Assembly (NCBI RefSeq): GCF_009669325.1
Contig: NZ_SZWE01000001.1
Location: 1,116,402 to 1,180,401, forward strand
Length of the DNA stretch: 64,000 nucleotides
From: Roseovarius bejariae
GTDB taxonomy: Bacteria; Pseudomonadota; Alphaproteobacteria; Rhodobacterales; Rhodobacteraceae
Reading direction: 5' to 3'
A program made the translations under genes and the position numbers. This document shows positions 26,483 through 38,664 of this stretch, one piece after another. Position 1 is the first letter of the stretch. Every line of letters starts with the position of its first letter. The notes beneath the pieces are model-generated. The model had not been told where the DNA came from. It did not search any database and was given only the letters and a program-made list of their open reading frames with translations.

Positions 26483-26520
26483 TGTAAGCGCTTACAACTT
26501 CTCATGCAAGCGCTTACATC
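26483..26520. promoter_or_regulatory. Tandem LacI-type operators
   Basis: The palindrome TGTAAGCGCTTACA (26484–26497) is perfect. A second, ATGCAAGCGCTTACAT (26505–26520), differs from perfect symmetry at one position. Their AAGCGCTT centres are exactly 22 bp apart, two helical turns, in the 145-bp spacer between the hpsN-like gene and lacI. The central CG dyad is typical of LacI-family operators. Paired phased sites favour cooperative repression of both genes. Confidence 0.8.
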
Positions 26521-26576
26521 CTATGATGCACACCCATCGACCCACCTTGCACGCGTGCCCTTGAAAAACCGGACAA

Positions 26577-27614
26577 ATGACCAAAAACCCAGACCCTGCC
26601 AGCAAACCCCTACCCACCCTCGCCGATGTCGCCAGCCGCGCGGGGGTCTCGACGGCAACGGTCTCGCGCTGCCTGAACGCGCCGGCCCAAGTGGTGGAAG
26701 AGACCCGCAAACGGGTCCTGCAAGCGGTACAGGACTTGGGGTATTCCCCGAATTTCGGGGCGCGCGCACTGGCGGCCAAACGGACCAACACGGTTGGCGC
26801 GGTGATACCCACAATGGACAACGCGATTTTCGCCCGCGGCCTTCAGGCCTTTCAGGAGGAACTGGGCCGCAATGGGATCACGATGTTGGTGGCCTCCTCG
26901 GCCTATCGCCCCGAATTGGAGGCCGAGCAAATCCGCGCGCTGGTCGCGCGCGGGGCCGATGCCCTTTTGCTGATCGGCCATGACCGCGACCCCGCGATTT
27001 ACCGTTTTCTGGAGGCCCGGGGGGTGCCAGCCCTGATTGCATGGGCCTATGACGAAACCGCCGGGAAACCCTCGATCGGGTTCGACAATCGCCGCGCCAT
27101 GGCCGGGTTGGCCGCGCAGGTCATCGCGCAAGGCCACACACGGCTTGCCGCGATCAGTGCGGAGCAGGCCTGCAATGACCGCGCGCGCGAACGCATGAAC
27201 GGTGTGCGTGAGGCGATGCAGGCGGCGGGGCTGCCACCCGAGGGCCTGCACCTGATCGAGGTACCCTATTCCGTGGACCACGGGGCCGAGGCCATGGGGC
27301 AGCTCATGGCCCTGTCACCACGCCCGACCGCCGTGATCTGCGGAAATGACGTACTGGCCGTGGGCGCAATGCAAAAGGCGCAAGAGATGGGCCTTGACGT
27401 CCCGCGCGATGTCTCGGTCACCGGCTTTGACGACATTGAACTGGCCCGCGTTGTCACCCCGCAGCTGACAACCGTGCATGTCCCCCATCGCGACATGGGC
27501 CGCCAAGCGGCCCAGCTCTTGAAGCAGATGATCGGCGGCACGCCCATGGCGCAAAGCGTAGCCCTGCAAACCGAACTGCGCCTGCGTGGCACGCTTGGAC
27601 CGCCCCCGGGGTAA
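26577..27614 (+). CDS. LacI family transcriptional regulator
   Basis: A 345-residue repressor-type protein. The HTH plus hinge (residues 13–65) contains LADVASRAGVSTATVSRCLN followed by LGYSPNFGARAL. The periplasmic-binding-protein-like effector domain follows, with CGNDVLAVGAM and TGFDDIELARVVTP. It is divergent from the hpsN-like operon across a spacer with two LacI-type palindromes, so it very likely controls that operon and itself. The inducer is unknown; a sulfonate or polyol is the natural guess. Confidence 0.93.
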   Translation: MTKNPDPASKPLPTLADVASRAGVSTATVSRCLNAPAQVVEETRKRVLQAVQDLGYSPNFGARALAAKRTNTVGAVIPTMDNAIFARGLQAFQEELGRNGITMLVASSAYRPELEAEQIRALVARGADALLLIGHDRDPAIYRFLEARGVPALIAWAYDETAGKPSIGFDNRRAMAGLAAQVIAQGHTRLAAISAEQACNDRARERMNGVREAMQAAGLPPEGLHLIEVPYSVDHGAEAMGQLMALSPRPTAVICGNDVLAVGAMQKAQEMGLDVPRDVSVTGFDDIELARVVTPQLTTVHVPHRDMGRQAAQLLKQMIGGTPMAQSVALQTELRLRGTLGPPPG

Positions 27615-27623
27615 CCCTGCGGT

Positions 27624-28433
27624 TCAGGCCCATTTCAAGAAACGCAGGATCTCGGCGCTGACCTGCTTGGCATGGGTCATCGGCGCCATGTGGCCCGCGC
27701 CCGCGATCACGGCGCGTTCCGCGCGCGGCAGGCGTCTGGCCAGCCCTTCGTTGATCGCCGGGATGATATCCGGGGATTGGTTGCCCTCCATCAGCAACAC
27801 CGGCTGCGTCACACCGGCCAGAACACCGGGCGCCAACAAGCCGCCCACGTCCTCATACAGCGCAGGCTGGCCCGCTGCGATCAGGTACATCTGATCGGCC
27901 ATCGCGGCACGATGCGCCCGCGGTATGTCCTGCCATGCCGTGCCATCCCCCCATAGGGCCGTAAAGGCCTCGGCCGCGGCCATATCGTCTCCGTTCTCAA
28001 CGGCGCGGGCATACCCGCCCATGGCCAGATCGAACCGCGCCTTTGCCGTTGGATCATCCGCGAAGGCCACTGCAAAGAACACCGGCTCGATCAAAACAAG
28101 CGAGCGCACCAGGTCAGGCCGCATCACCGCCAGTCGCAAGGCCACCGTCGCCCCGAAGGAATGGCCGATCAGGTCACGCGCGCCGCCCTCGCAGAAGGTC
28201 GCGGCAATCTTCGCCGTCTCTTCCTGTATCTCGCCCTCGCCCTGCCACGGCGCGCTGCGCCCATGGCCCGGCATGTCGAAGGCCGTCAGGGTCAGCGCGC
28301 CTGAAAGATGCCGCGCGATCCCCCCCCAACTGCCCGAATGGGACAGCGAACAATGGATTGCCAGCGCCGCACGCGGCCCCTGCCCGAAGGTCGTCCAATG
28401 GGTGTCATAGCCCGCCCGGCTGGCCCTCGGCAT
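27624..28433 (-). CDS. Alpha/beta hydrolase
   Basis: A 269-residue protein of the abhydrolase_1 type. The nucleophile elbow is IGHSFGATV (Ser near residue 92), the acid is probably Asp in the [10 protein letters not shown] region, and the final His lies in AGAGHMAPM. The oxyanion region is near [10 protein letters not shown]. The start is 28433; a GTG one codon earlier directly follows the stop of the DsbA-like gene. Substrate unknown. It is convergent with lacI. Confidence 0.88.
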   Translation of the reverse strand: MPRASRAGYDTHWTTFGQGPRAALAIHCSLSHSGSWGGIARHLSGALTLTAFDMPGHGRSAPWQGEGEIQEETAKIAATFCEGGARDLIGHSFGATVALRLAVMRPDLVRSLVLIEPVFFAVAFADDPTAKARFDLAMGGYARAVENGDDMAAAEAFTALWGDGTAWQDIPRAHRAAMADQMYLIAAGQPALYEDVGGLLAPGVLAGVTQPVLLMEGNQSPDIIPAINEGLARRLPRAERAVIAGAGHMAPMTHAKQVSAEILRFLKWA

Positions 28434-28436
28434 CAC

Positions 28437-29036
28437 TCAAAGCTTACCCTGCAAATGCAGGTCCAGATCCTCAAGCCGGTCCTGCCCCCAGAAACTTTGC
28501 CCGCTGTCCACCACGTAAAACGGCGCGCCGAATACATTGGCCGCCACCGCGTCCTCCAGATTGGCGGCATAGGTTTCGGCCCCGGTCAGAAGGCCACTGA
28601 CAGTCAACCCCGGATCGAAGCCCGCCTTTTCCAAACAGTCCTTGATCACCTCGTCCTCGGCGATGTCCCGCTCTTCGGCCCAGCAGGCGCGCAAAATGGA
28701 ATGCACCAAGGCCCCCAAGTCACCACCCCCGGCATTCTGGGCCGCGATGATGGCATAAGACGACGGCGCGGCATTGGTCGGCCAATGCGCCGGTTGCAGG
28801 TTAAACGTCATTCCGGCCTTCCTCGCCTGACGGGGCAGCTCCTGTGCGCGATAGGCAAGCCGGGCCGGATGCCGTTCGGACGGATGCTGCCCACCGGTAC
28901 GCGTAAAAAGAGCCAGAATATCCATCGGCTTGTAGGTCACGCTGGCACCGTGTTTCGCCGCGATGTCTTCCAGGCGAGTGCCAGCCAGATAAGCATACGG
29001 CGACAGCGTCGAAAAATAATACTCAATCTGCGCCAT
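28437..29036 (-). CDS. DsbA family protein, 2-hydroxychromene-2-carboxylate isomerase-like
   Basis: A 199-residue thioredoxin-fold/kappa-GST type protein. The glutathione site begins at [14 protein letters not shown], with Ser in place of the DsbA Cys. [20 protein letters not shown] near residue 165 is the cis-Pro loop and is highly typical of HCCA isomerases. In naphthalene degraders it isomerises HCCA with glutathione. Here the real substrate is unknown because no aromatic-ring genes are present. It is followed without gap by the alpha/beta hydrolase and is divergent from prs. Confidence 0.88.
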   Translation of the reverse strand: MAQIEYYFSTLSPYAYLAGTRLEDIAAKHGASVTYKPMDILALFTRTGGQHPSERHPARLAYRAQELPRQARKAGMTFNLQPAHWPTNAAPSSYAIIAAQNAGGGDLGALVHSILRACWAEERDIAEDEVIKDCLEKAGFDPGLTVSGLLTGAETYAANLEDAVAANVFGAPFYVVDSGQSFWGQDRLEDLDLHLQGKL

Positions 29037-29141
29037 TTTCGCGCCCTCTCCCTTTGCACAGCTTTGCCCGACGCTACGCCCATGCTAAGCGAAGTTCAAC
29101 GTTACGAATCTGTCATACCAGACCAGCCAGGACCCGCTGCC

Positions 29142-30158
29142 ATGCCCACGACCTCCGAACCCAAACTCATCACCGGCAATGCCAACAAACCTCTGTCGCA
29201 GGCGATCGCGCGGCGCATGTCCATGCATCGCGGCGTCAATGTGGGGCTGGTCGATGCCCGGGTCGAACGCTTCAACGATCAGGAAATCTTCGTCGAGGTT
29301 TACGAGAACGTCCGCGGTGAGGATATGTTCATCGTTCAACCCACATCGAACCCGGCCAACGACAACCTGATGGAATTGCTGATCATGGCCGATGCGCTGC
29401 GCCGGTCCTCGGCCAAGCGGATCACCGCCGTGATCCCCTATTTCGGGTATGCCCGGCAGGATCGCCGCTCCAAGGCGCGTACGCCCATTTCGGCCAAGCT
29501 GGTGGCGAACATGATCGTCGAGGCGGGTATCGAAAGGGTCCTGACAATGGACCTCCACGCCACGCAGATTCAGGGCTTTTTCGATATTCCGGTCGACAAC
29601 CTCTATGCCGCGCCGGTCTTTGCACTGGACATCATGACCCAGTTCAAGGGCGAGATGGAGGACGTCATGGTGGTGTCCCCCGACGTGGGCGGTGTGGCCC
29701 GCGCCCGCGAACTGGCCAAGCGGATCGAAGCCCCCCTGTCGATTGTCGACAAACGCCGCGAAAAAGCAGGGGAAGTCGCCGAGATGACCGTCATCGGTGA
29801 TGTCTCGGGCAAGAAGTGCATCATCGTCGATGACATCTGCGACACCGCCGGAACGCTATGCAAAGCCGCGCAGGTGCTACTGGACAATGGCGCCTCCGAA
29901 GTACACGCCTATATCACGCACGGGGTTCTTTCCGGCCCGGCGGTCGAACGGATCACCAACTCGGTCATGAAATCGCTGGTCATCACCGATACCATCGCCG
30001 CGACCGAACCTGTGAAAGCCGCCCCCAATATCCGCATCATCCCCACCGCGCCGGTCTTTGCGCAGGCGATCATGAACATCTGGCACGGCACCAGCGTGTC
30101 GTCGCTGTTCGAAACCCCGACGCTGGAACCGATTTACGAAGGCCAGTTCGGCCACTGA
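29142..30158 (+). CDS. prs: Ribose-phosphate pyrophosphokinase
   Basis: PRPP synthetase (338 residues) makes PRPP from ribose-5-phosphate and ATP. The ATP region [16 protein letters not shown], the flexible-loop segment [16 protein letters not shown], the [12 protein letters not shown] block and the PRPP loop [11 protein letters not shown] are all present. The frame is open well upstream. ATG 29142 gives the usual N-terminus ([18 protein letters not shown]), with AGGA upstream. The 105-bp spacer to the divergent DsbA-like gene contains the promoters. Confidence 0.97.
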   Translation: MPTTSEPKLITGNANKPLSQAIARRMSMHRGVNVGLVDARVERFNDQEIFVEVYENVRGEDMFIVQPTSNPANDNLMELLIMADALRRSSAKRITAVIPYFGYARQDRRSKARTPISAKLVANMIVEAGIERVLTMDLHATQIQGFFDIPVDNLYAAPVFALDIMTQFKGEMEDVMVVSPDVGGVARARELAKRIEAPLSIVDKRREKAGEVAEMTVIGDVSGKKCIIVDDICDTAGTLCKAAQVLLDNGASEVHAYITHGVLSGPAVERITNSVMKSLVITDTIAATEPVKAAPNIRIIPTAPVFAQAIMNIWHGTSVSSLFETPTLEPIYEGQFGH

Positions 30159-30172
30159 GGATGCACGACCTG

Positions 30173-30191
30173 CCCCGGGCTTGCCCCGGGG
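30173..30191 (+). repeat. GC-rich stem-loop after prs
   Basis: CCCCGGG (30173–30179), loop CTTGC, CCCGGGG (30185–30191). There is no T run, so it may slow or stabilise the prs transcript rather than end it. A related GC-rich hairpin lies after livK at 48956. Confidence 0.55.
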
Positions 30192-30226
30192 CCTCTTGGA
30201 GGGGGTAATGATATCAGGCCCAGCCC

Positions 30227-30583
30227 CTAGTACACGTCCTGCCAGTCGTCCTCGTGAAACACCTCACCGATCGCCATCCAGCGGATGCGCGCCCGGGCCA
30301 CCCGGGTATCGGCCCATGTGCGAAAGACCACGTCAAACCCCTTTTCCGTGACCTTCTCGGCGGTCACATCGGCACGCACATTGGTGGCGCTGTCCATGTC
30401 CCACATCGACAGCGAAACATGCACCACGGGCGGGCTTTTGAAGGCCTCGCGAAATGTCAGGCTATGGCGACGCTCGCGCGATCCGCTGCCGGTCCACATC
30501 TCGCCGCCGTCCTCGTAATCCGAGAACAACACGTCATCGCCCTGTGCCACACCGATGTATTTACTTTCCAGATGGCGCATCAT
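30227..30583 (-). CDS. H-type lectin domain protein
   Basis: A 118-residue protein. Its core (residues 27–110) follows the H-type lectin beta-sandwich pattern: RHSLTFREAFKSPPVVHVSL, then WDMDSATNVRAD and ARARIRWMAIG at the end. H-type lectins bind GalNAc or similar sugars in animals; bacterial versions are mostly uncharacterised. There is no signal peptide. The ATG at 30583 is favoured because AAGGGA lies six bases upstream; a second ATG follows immediately. It is downstream of the atp operon terminator on the same strand. Confidence 0.75.
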   Translation of the reverse strand: MMRHLESKYIGVAQGDDVLFSDYEDGGEMWTGSGSRERRHSLTFREAFKSPPVVHVSLSMWDMDSATNVRADVTAEKVTEKGFDVVFRTWADTRVARARIRWMAIGEVFHEDDWQDVY

Positions 30584-30639
30584 GCTCCGTCCCTTCCCCA
30601 AGATGCGTGTAATACGAGTTTTGGGCGGAATTGAGAACC

Positions 30640-30670
30640 AAAAAAGGAAAAGGGCCCGCTAGGGCCCTTT
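30640..30670 (-). terminator. Rho-independent terminator of the atp operon
   Basis: On the minus strand AAAGGGCCC–TAGC–GGGCCCTTT (30670–30649) forms a nine-pair stem, followed by a T-rich tail (TTCCTTTTTT). It lies 29 bases after the atpC stop. Confidence 0.88.
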
Positions 30671-30698
30671 GAACTCTCATACCGGTTTTGACCGCGGA

Positions 30699-31124
30699 TC
30701 AGTTGGCCGATAGACCGATATGATCCCCCATGGCCACCATGTCGGCCAAAAGCTTGGCGGCGTCATCCACCGGGCCCGGCTCGTTGACATAGACCTCTTG
30801 CGCCTTGGCAAGCTTGTCGGTCGCTTCGTCCACCAGCGCCTTGAAATGCTCTTGCGTGACATCTTCGCGCGCAATCGCCTTCTCGGCCAGAACCGAGATG
30901 CCGTCGGCATTGATCTCGGCAAAGCCGCCGGTGACAACGTAATCCGCCTCGCCTTCGGCGCTGACAACCTTGAGGATGCCGGGCCGCAGGGTGGTGATCA
31001 GGGGCGAATGATCGGGCATTGCCGTCATGTCGCCCTCGGCACCGGGAATACGCACCTCTTTCGCCGCGACGGATGTCAGCAGGCGTTCGGGGCTTACCAG
31101 ATCGAATTGGACTGTATCAGCCAT
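30699..31124 (-). CDS. atpC: F1 ATP synthase epsilon subunit
   Basis: A 141-residue epsilon subunit, the central-stalk regulator of F1. The N-terminal beta-sandwich (residues 1–85) carries the signature [22 protein letters not shown]-terminal helical hairpin of about 50 residues follows. It is the last gene of the operon, after a 56-bp spacer containing a small hairpin. Confidence 0.96.
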   Translation of the reverse strand: MADTVQFDLVSPERLLTSVAAKEVRIPGAEGDMTAMPDHSPLITTLRPGILKVVSAEGEADYVVTGGFAEINADGISVLAEKAIAREDVTQEHFKALVDEATDKLAKAQEVYVNEPGPVDDAAKLLADMVAMGDHIGLSAN

Positions 31125-31148
31125 TCATTGATCTCCTTCAGGAGTTAA

Positions 31149-31171
31149 CCTCCCGCCCAAGGGACGGGAGG
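31149..31171 (-). other. Intercistronic hairpin between atpD and atpC
   Basis: CCTCCCG and CGGGAGG arms of seven pairs enclose a nine-base loop just upstream of the atpC ribosome-binding site. Such a hairpin could adjust epsilon translation or mRNA stability; this is inference. Confidence 0.5.
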
Positions 31172-31180
31172 CGCTAGGGC

Positions 31181-33512
<2,332 letters not shown>

Positions 33513-33524
33513 GCCTTTTCTCCC

Positions 33525-35063
<1,539 letters not shown>

Positions 35064-35624
35064 TTATCCGACCTCTTTCATTGCATTCTGTAGGGAATCG
35101 AGGCGCGAGCGGATCGAGGTATCGATCATCTTCGAGCCCACCTTGACGACAAGACCGCCGATGAGACTTTCATCGACGGCCGCATTGATCTTCACATCCT
35201 TGCCAATACGCGCCTTCAGCGTCTTGGCCAGTTTCTCGGACTGCGCCTTGGTCAGCGCCTTGGCACTGGTCACGTCGGCAGTCACTTCACCCTTGTCCTC
35301 GGCGATCAGCGCGGTCAGCTGTTGCAGAAGCTGCGGCAGCACGAACAAGCGGCGCTTGTCGGCCATCACGGCCAGACCGTTCTGCAACGCCGGCTCCAGC
35401 TTGAGCTTCTGGCCGACAGCGGCCATCGCGGCGGCTTGTTCGGTCCGGCTCAGAACCGGGCTGGCGATCATGTCGCGCAGGTCCTCGCTCGCGTCGATCG
35501 CGGCGGCAAGGTCGGTGATGTTGGATTCGAGCTTGGCCACGGATTTGTCTTCCTTGGACAGCTCAAAAATAGCGGTGGCATAGCGCTCGGCGATGCCGGA
35601 GGAAATCGAAGCTGGTTCGGACAC
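35064..35624 (-). CDS. atpH: F1 ATP synthase delta subunit
   Basis: The peripheral-stalk delta subunit (186 residues). The N-terminal six-helix bundle begins with GIAERYATAIFELSKEDK. The C-terminal hallmark is DESLIGGLVVKVGSKMIDTS. Start taken as GTG 35624: AAGGG lies five bases upstream and the length matches the family, while the upstream extension is Pro/Arg-rich. It is the first gene of an F1-only operon; as usual in alphaproteobacteria the F0 genes are elsewhere. Confidence 0.95.
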   Translation of the reverse strand: MSEPASISSGIAERYATAIFELSKEDKSVAKLESNITDLAAAIDASEDLRDMIASPVLSRTEQAAAMAAVGQKLKLEPALQNGLAVMADKRRLFVLPQLLQQLTALIAEDKGEVTADVTSAKALTKAQSEKLAKTLKARIGKDVKINAAVDESLIGGLVVKVGSKMIDTSIRSRLDSLQNAMKEVG

Positions 35625-35776
35625 GTCCACCCTTCCGATGTCTGGCCCCGGTTTACAAAAGACGGCACAGGGCCGTCTTGCCGGGGGCGTTAACAAACGG
35701 CGTGACCCGGATCACACCGAAATTCGGCTGGGGTGTAGCAGAGCCTTGCACACCGGGCAAGACGCTTGAAAAAGAT

Positions 35777-35806
35777 TGTATACCGTTGAATACCACGTGT
35801 TTTCAA
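35777..35806 (-). promoter_or_regulatory. Candidate sigma-70 promoter of the atp operon
   Basis: On the minus strand TTGAAA (35806–35801), an 18-base spacer and TATACA (35782–35777), about 150 bases before the atpH GTG. It lies in the most AT-rich part of the 382-bp space 35625–36006. I see nothing else certain in that space. Confidence 0.45.
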
Positions 35807-36006
35807 CAACTTGCCCAGCCTGCGACGCTTTGCACCTATTTTCCCGCTTGAAAAAGATGATGCCGGGACGGTTTTTTTGCGATTCCTTGGTGAAAAAGCC
35901 GGCAAATCGTTAACGCTATCACCTTCACGATGCCATCTGACCGGGGGTTTCTACGGCGCGGCTTGCGATGTATCACCGGCAGATCAGGACAAGCGTCAGG
36001 ACCCAC

Positions 36007-36354
36007 ATGCCCTATCCCATCGCCCTTTTCCTCACCCTGCTGATCGGCGCGGTCATCGGCTGGTTCACCCTGACCCCGCCGGGCGAGGCCGGCGCGCCGC
36101 TGCCGCTCACCGACAAGCAGCTTCACGCGCTGGCCTTCGGGCTGATGGTCCTGCCCGTCGCGCTCACCCGCCCCCGCGCGCTCTACTGGATCGCGCCGCT
36201 CGCGCTGCTTTATGGCGCAGTGATCGAAGTGATCCAACCCAGCGTCGGGCGTTCGGGTGAATGGGCCGACCTGCTGGCCGACGGTCTGGGCATCGCCCTT
36301 GTCTGCGGCTTGGGCGCGCTACGCGGTCGGGTGTTCAAGGCAGCCCGCACATGA
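36007..36354 (+). CDS. VanZ family membrane protein
   Basis: A 115-residue protein with three to four hydrophobic segments. The VanZ-like pattern is TDKQLHALAFGLMVL (His in the first helix) followed by GAVIEVIQPSVGRSGEWADLLADGLG. VanZ proteins give low-level teicoplanin resistance in enterococci; the role in Gram-negatives is not known. The stop overlaps the ATG of the MBL-fold gene. Confidence 0.85.
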   Translation: MPYPIALFLTLLIGAVIGWFTLTPPGEAGAPLPLTDKQLHALAFGLMVLPVALTRPRALYWIAPLALLYGAVIEVIQPSVGRSGEWADLLADGLGIALVCGLGALRGRVFKAART

Positions 36355-37205
36355 CCGATGCCATCACCCTCCTGGGCACCAAGGGCGGCCCGGCGATCCG
36401 GCCCGGCTCCTCCATGCCCACATCGATCCTCGTGCAACTGGCAGGGAAGACCATTCTGGTCGATGCCGGCCTTGGCTGCACTGCCGCCCTCACCCGCGCA
36501 GGCATCCCCCTCACCGATCTCGATGCCGTGCTGATCACCCACCTGCATTCCGATCACTACCTCGAACTCGGCCCGCTCCTGCACACCGCATGGACCGCGG
36601 GCCTCAAGACCCCCCTGCCCATCCATGCGCCCGAGGGGCTGGATACCTACTGGCAAGGCTTCCTTGCTTCCATGGCGTTCGATATCGACACCCGCATCGC
36701 CGACGAAGGCCGCCCCGATCTGGCCAGCCTCGCACCGATCCACGTACTGGATGACACCTCGCACCTGCGCTTGGGCGATCTCACCGTCACCACCCTGCGT
36801 AACCACCACCCGCCGATCAAAGACAGCTTCGCCCTGAAGCTCACCGGCGCGGACAAAACGGTGGTGCTTTCAGGCGATACAGCGCCCCTCCCCGAAATGG
36901 TGGATTTCGCCCGCGATGCCGACCTTCTGGTGCACGAGGCCATGCTGATCCCCGGCGTGCAGAAGATCGTCGACCGGATGGGATACAAGGATGACCGCCT
37001 GCTCAAACACATCCTGCGCAGCCACACCCCCGCCGAAGAGGCCGCAAGGATCGCACAGCAGGCAACCGTCAAGGCCCTCGCCCTCAATCACCTGATCCCC
37101 GCCGACGACCCCGAGGTCACGGAAAAGGACTGGCTGCACGCCACCGAACCGCACTATTCCGGCAAAATCCACATCGGCCGAGACGGGATGAAAATCCCGC
37201 TTTAG
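36351..37205 (+). CDS. MBL-fold metallo-hydrolase
   Basis: A 284-residue protein with the binuclear zinc motif THLHSDHYLELGP (near residue 62), a later SGDTAP Asp and a C-terminal LNHLIPAD His. This set resembles RNase Z/arylsulfatase-type or lactonase-like members. No signal peptide is seen. Translational coupling to the VanZ-like gene (ATGA) implies shared expression. The substrate is unknown. Confidence 0.88.
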   Translation: MTDAITLLGTKGGPAIRPGSSMPTSILVQLAGKTILVDAGLGCTAALTRAGIPLTDLDAVLITHLHSDHYLELGPLLHTAWTAGLKTPLPIHAPEGLDTYWQGFLASMAFDIDTRIADEGRPDLASLAPIHVLDDTSHLRLGDLTVTTLRNHHPPIKDSFALKLTGADKTVVLSGDTAPLPEMVDFARDADLLVHEAMLIPGVQKIVDRMGYKDDRLLKHILRSHTPAEEAARIAQQATVKALALNHLIPADDPEVTEKDWLHATEPHYSGKIHIGRDGMKIPL

Positions 37206-37217
37206 GGGCCACGGCCC

Positions 37218-37784
37218 CTAACCCGCCTGCCACGTGGCAATCGCCTCGACCGGATACAAAAGCATGATGATATTCAGGGCCAGCCCATCGCGGATCACCC
37301 ACATGGTCAGCACCTCGAACCCGATGACCACCGCCACACTGGCCCAGACCGGCAAGACCCGCGCCAGCCAGAAGCCCGCGAACATCGCTGCGATGTCGGC
37401 GCCCGAATTCAAAACACTGTCGCCGAAATAATCCAACGAGATCGTCACCTCGCGATACCGCTGGATCACCGCATCGGTGTTCTCGATGATCTCCCAGGCG
37501 CATTCCACCACCGTGGCGACCACCAACCGCCAACCCAAGGGCACCCGCCGCGCCACCAGCCACAGCGCCCCGTAAAACAGAAAGCCATGCAACAGATGAC
37601 TGGGCGTATACCAATCGGCCAGTTGCTGACTGGCCTCGCTGGTGCCCACCGTCCCCCACAGGTCGATATGCCCGCATTGGCAAAAGGGCACCCGCCCCAT
37701 GGCCAGCAAGGTGATCAACGTGCCCAAGGTGATCAGGGCCGTCAGGATAAGGGCGGGGCGGTCAAGGCGCGTGTCACTCGTCAT
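37218..37784 (-). CDS. DUF2585 / UPF0314 membrane protein
   Basis: A 188-residue polytopic protein with about four to five hydrophobic segments. The family landmarks are WYTPSHLLHGFLFYGALW and VECAWEIIENTDAVIQRYRE, then ISLDYFGDSVLNSGADI. The His and Glu residues within helices are strictly placed in the family, but no function is established. It is convergent with the MBL gene. Confidence 0.92.
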   Translation of the reverse strand: MTSDTRLDRPALILTALITLGTLITLLAMGRVPFCQCGHIDLWGTVGTSEASQQLADWYTPSHLLHGFLFYGALWLVARRVPLGWRLVVATVVECAWEIIENTDAVIQRYREVTISLDYFGDSVLNSGADIAAMFAGFWLARVLPVWASVAVVIGFEVLTMWVIRDGLALNIIMLLYPVEAIATWQAG

Positions 37785-37893
37785 GCGCGTGACCTGAGCA
37801 TAAGGCCCGCGAACTGTCCATGGCTGAAACCCCTACCATCCCGCGCGCCGACCCCCTATCGTCCTGCCAAACCATGACCGACAGGAGGCCCCC

Positions 37894-38664
37894 ATGCCCG
37901 CCCCCGAGAACCGCTTCAAAACCCGCCTTGCCAAGGGCGAGATGCTCTATGGCTGCTGGGCAGGCTTCGCCGACCCCTACGCCACCGAGGTTCTCGCCAC
38001 CGCCAATTTCGACTGGCTGGTGATCGACGGCGAACACGCCCCCAACGACCTGCGCAGCACCATGGCCCAACTTCAGGTGCTTGAAGGGCGGCACAGCGCC
38101 CCCGTCGTCCGCCTCGCGCATGGCGCGGATTGGGCGATCAAGCAGGTGCTCGACATCGGCGCGCAAACCCTGCTGATTCCCATGGTCGAAAGCGCCGAAC
38201 AGGCCCGCGAACTGGTGCGCGCCACGCGCTACCCGCCACAGGGCATCCGCGGCTCGGGCGCGGCACTGGCCCGCGCCTCGCATTTCTCGGCCATCCCGGA
38301 TTATATCGGCACCGCGAACGACCAGATCTGCCTGCTGGTGCAGGTGGAAACCCGCGCAGGCCTCGCCGCGCTGGATGACATCCTCAAGGTCGACGGCGTC
38401 GATGGCGTTTTCATCGGCCCCTCCGATCTGGCCGCCGATATGGGCTTTGCCGGTGACAGCAGCGCACCCGAGGTGCAAGACGCGATCCAAGACGCGCTTG
38501 TCCGCATCAAAACCGCGGGCAAAGCCCCCGGCATCCTCGCGCTCGACCCCGCCACCGCGCGAACCTACCGCGACTGGGGCGCGCAATTCCTCGCTGTGGG
38601 AATCGACGTGGTGATGCTTGCCCAATCCGCGCGCGACACCATGGCCCGCTGGCGCGATGACTGA
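37894..38664 (+). CDS. HpcH/HpaI family aldolase
   Basis: A 256-residue class II pyruvate aldolase of the 4-hydroxy-2-oxoheptanedioate aldolase type. It splits 4-hydroxy-2-oxoacids into pyruvate and an aldehyde. Landmarks are LVIDGEHAPND (catalytic His), VVRLAHG (Arg), the metal-binding Glu in VQVETRAGL and Asp in GPSDLAADMG. The physiological substrate is not fixed by context. Its TGA overlaps the glucokinase ATG region (eight-base overlap). Confidence 0.93.
   Translation: MPAPENRFKTRLAKGEMLYGCWAGFADPYATEVLATANFDWLVIDGEHAPNDLRSTMAQLQVLEGRHSAPVVRLAHGADWAIKQVLDIGAQTLLIPMVESAEQARELVRATRYPPQGIRGSGAALARASHFSAIPDYIGTANDQICLLVQVETRAGLAALDDILKVDGVDGVFIGPSDLAADMGFAGDSSAPEVQDAIQDALVRIKTAGKAPGILALDPATARTYRDWGAQFLAVGIDVVMLAQSARDTMARWRDD

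Noticed and set aside
24668..26983. 771-codon plus-strand frame opposite the SDR and hpsN-like genes
   Set aside because: It is an antisense shadow of two clearly conserved genes, runs through the LacI operator region and ends inside lacI in a different frame.
28308..29141. Upstream extension of prs by 278 codons
   Set aside because: It overlaps the divergent DsbA-like gene antisense; the ATG at 29142 gives the normal PRPP synthetase length and N-terminus.
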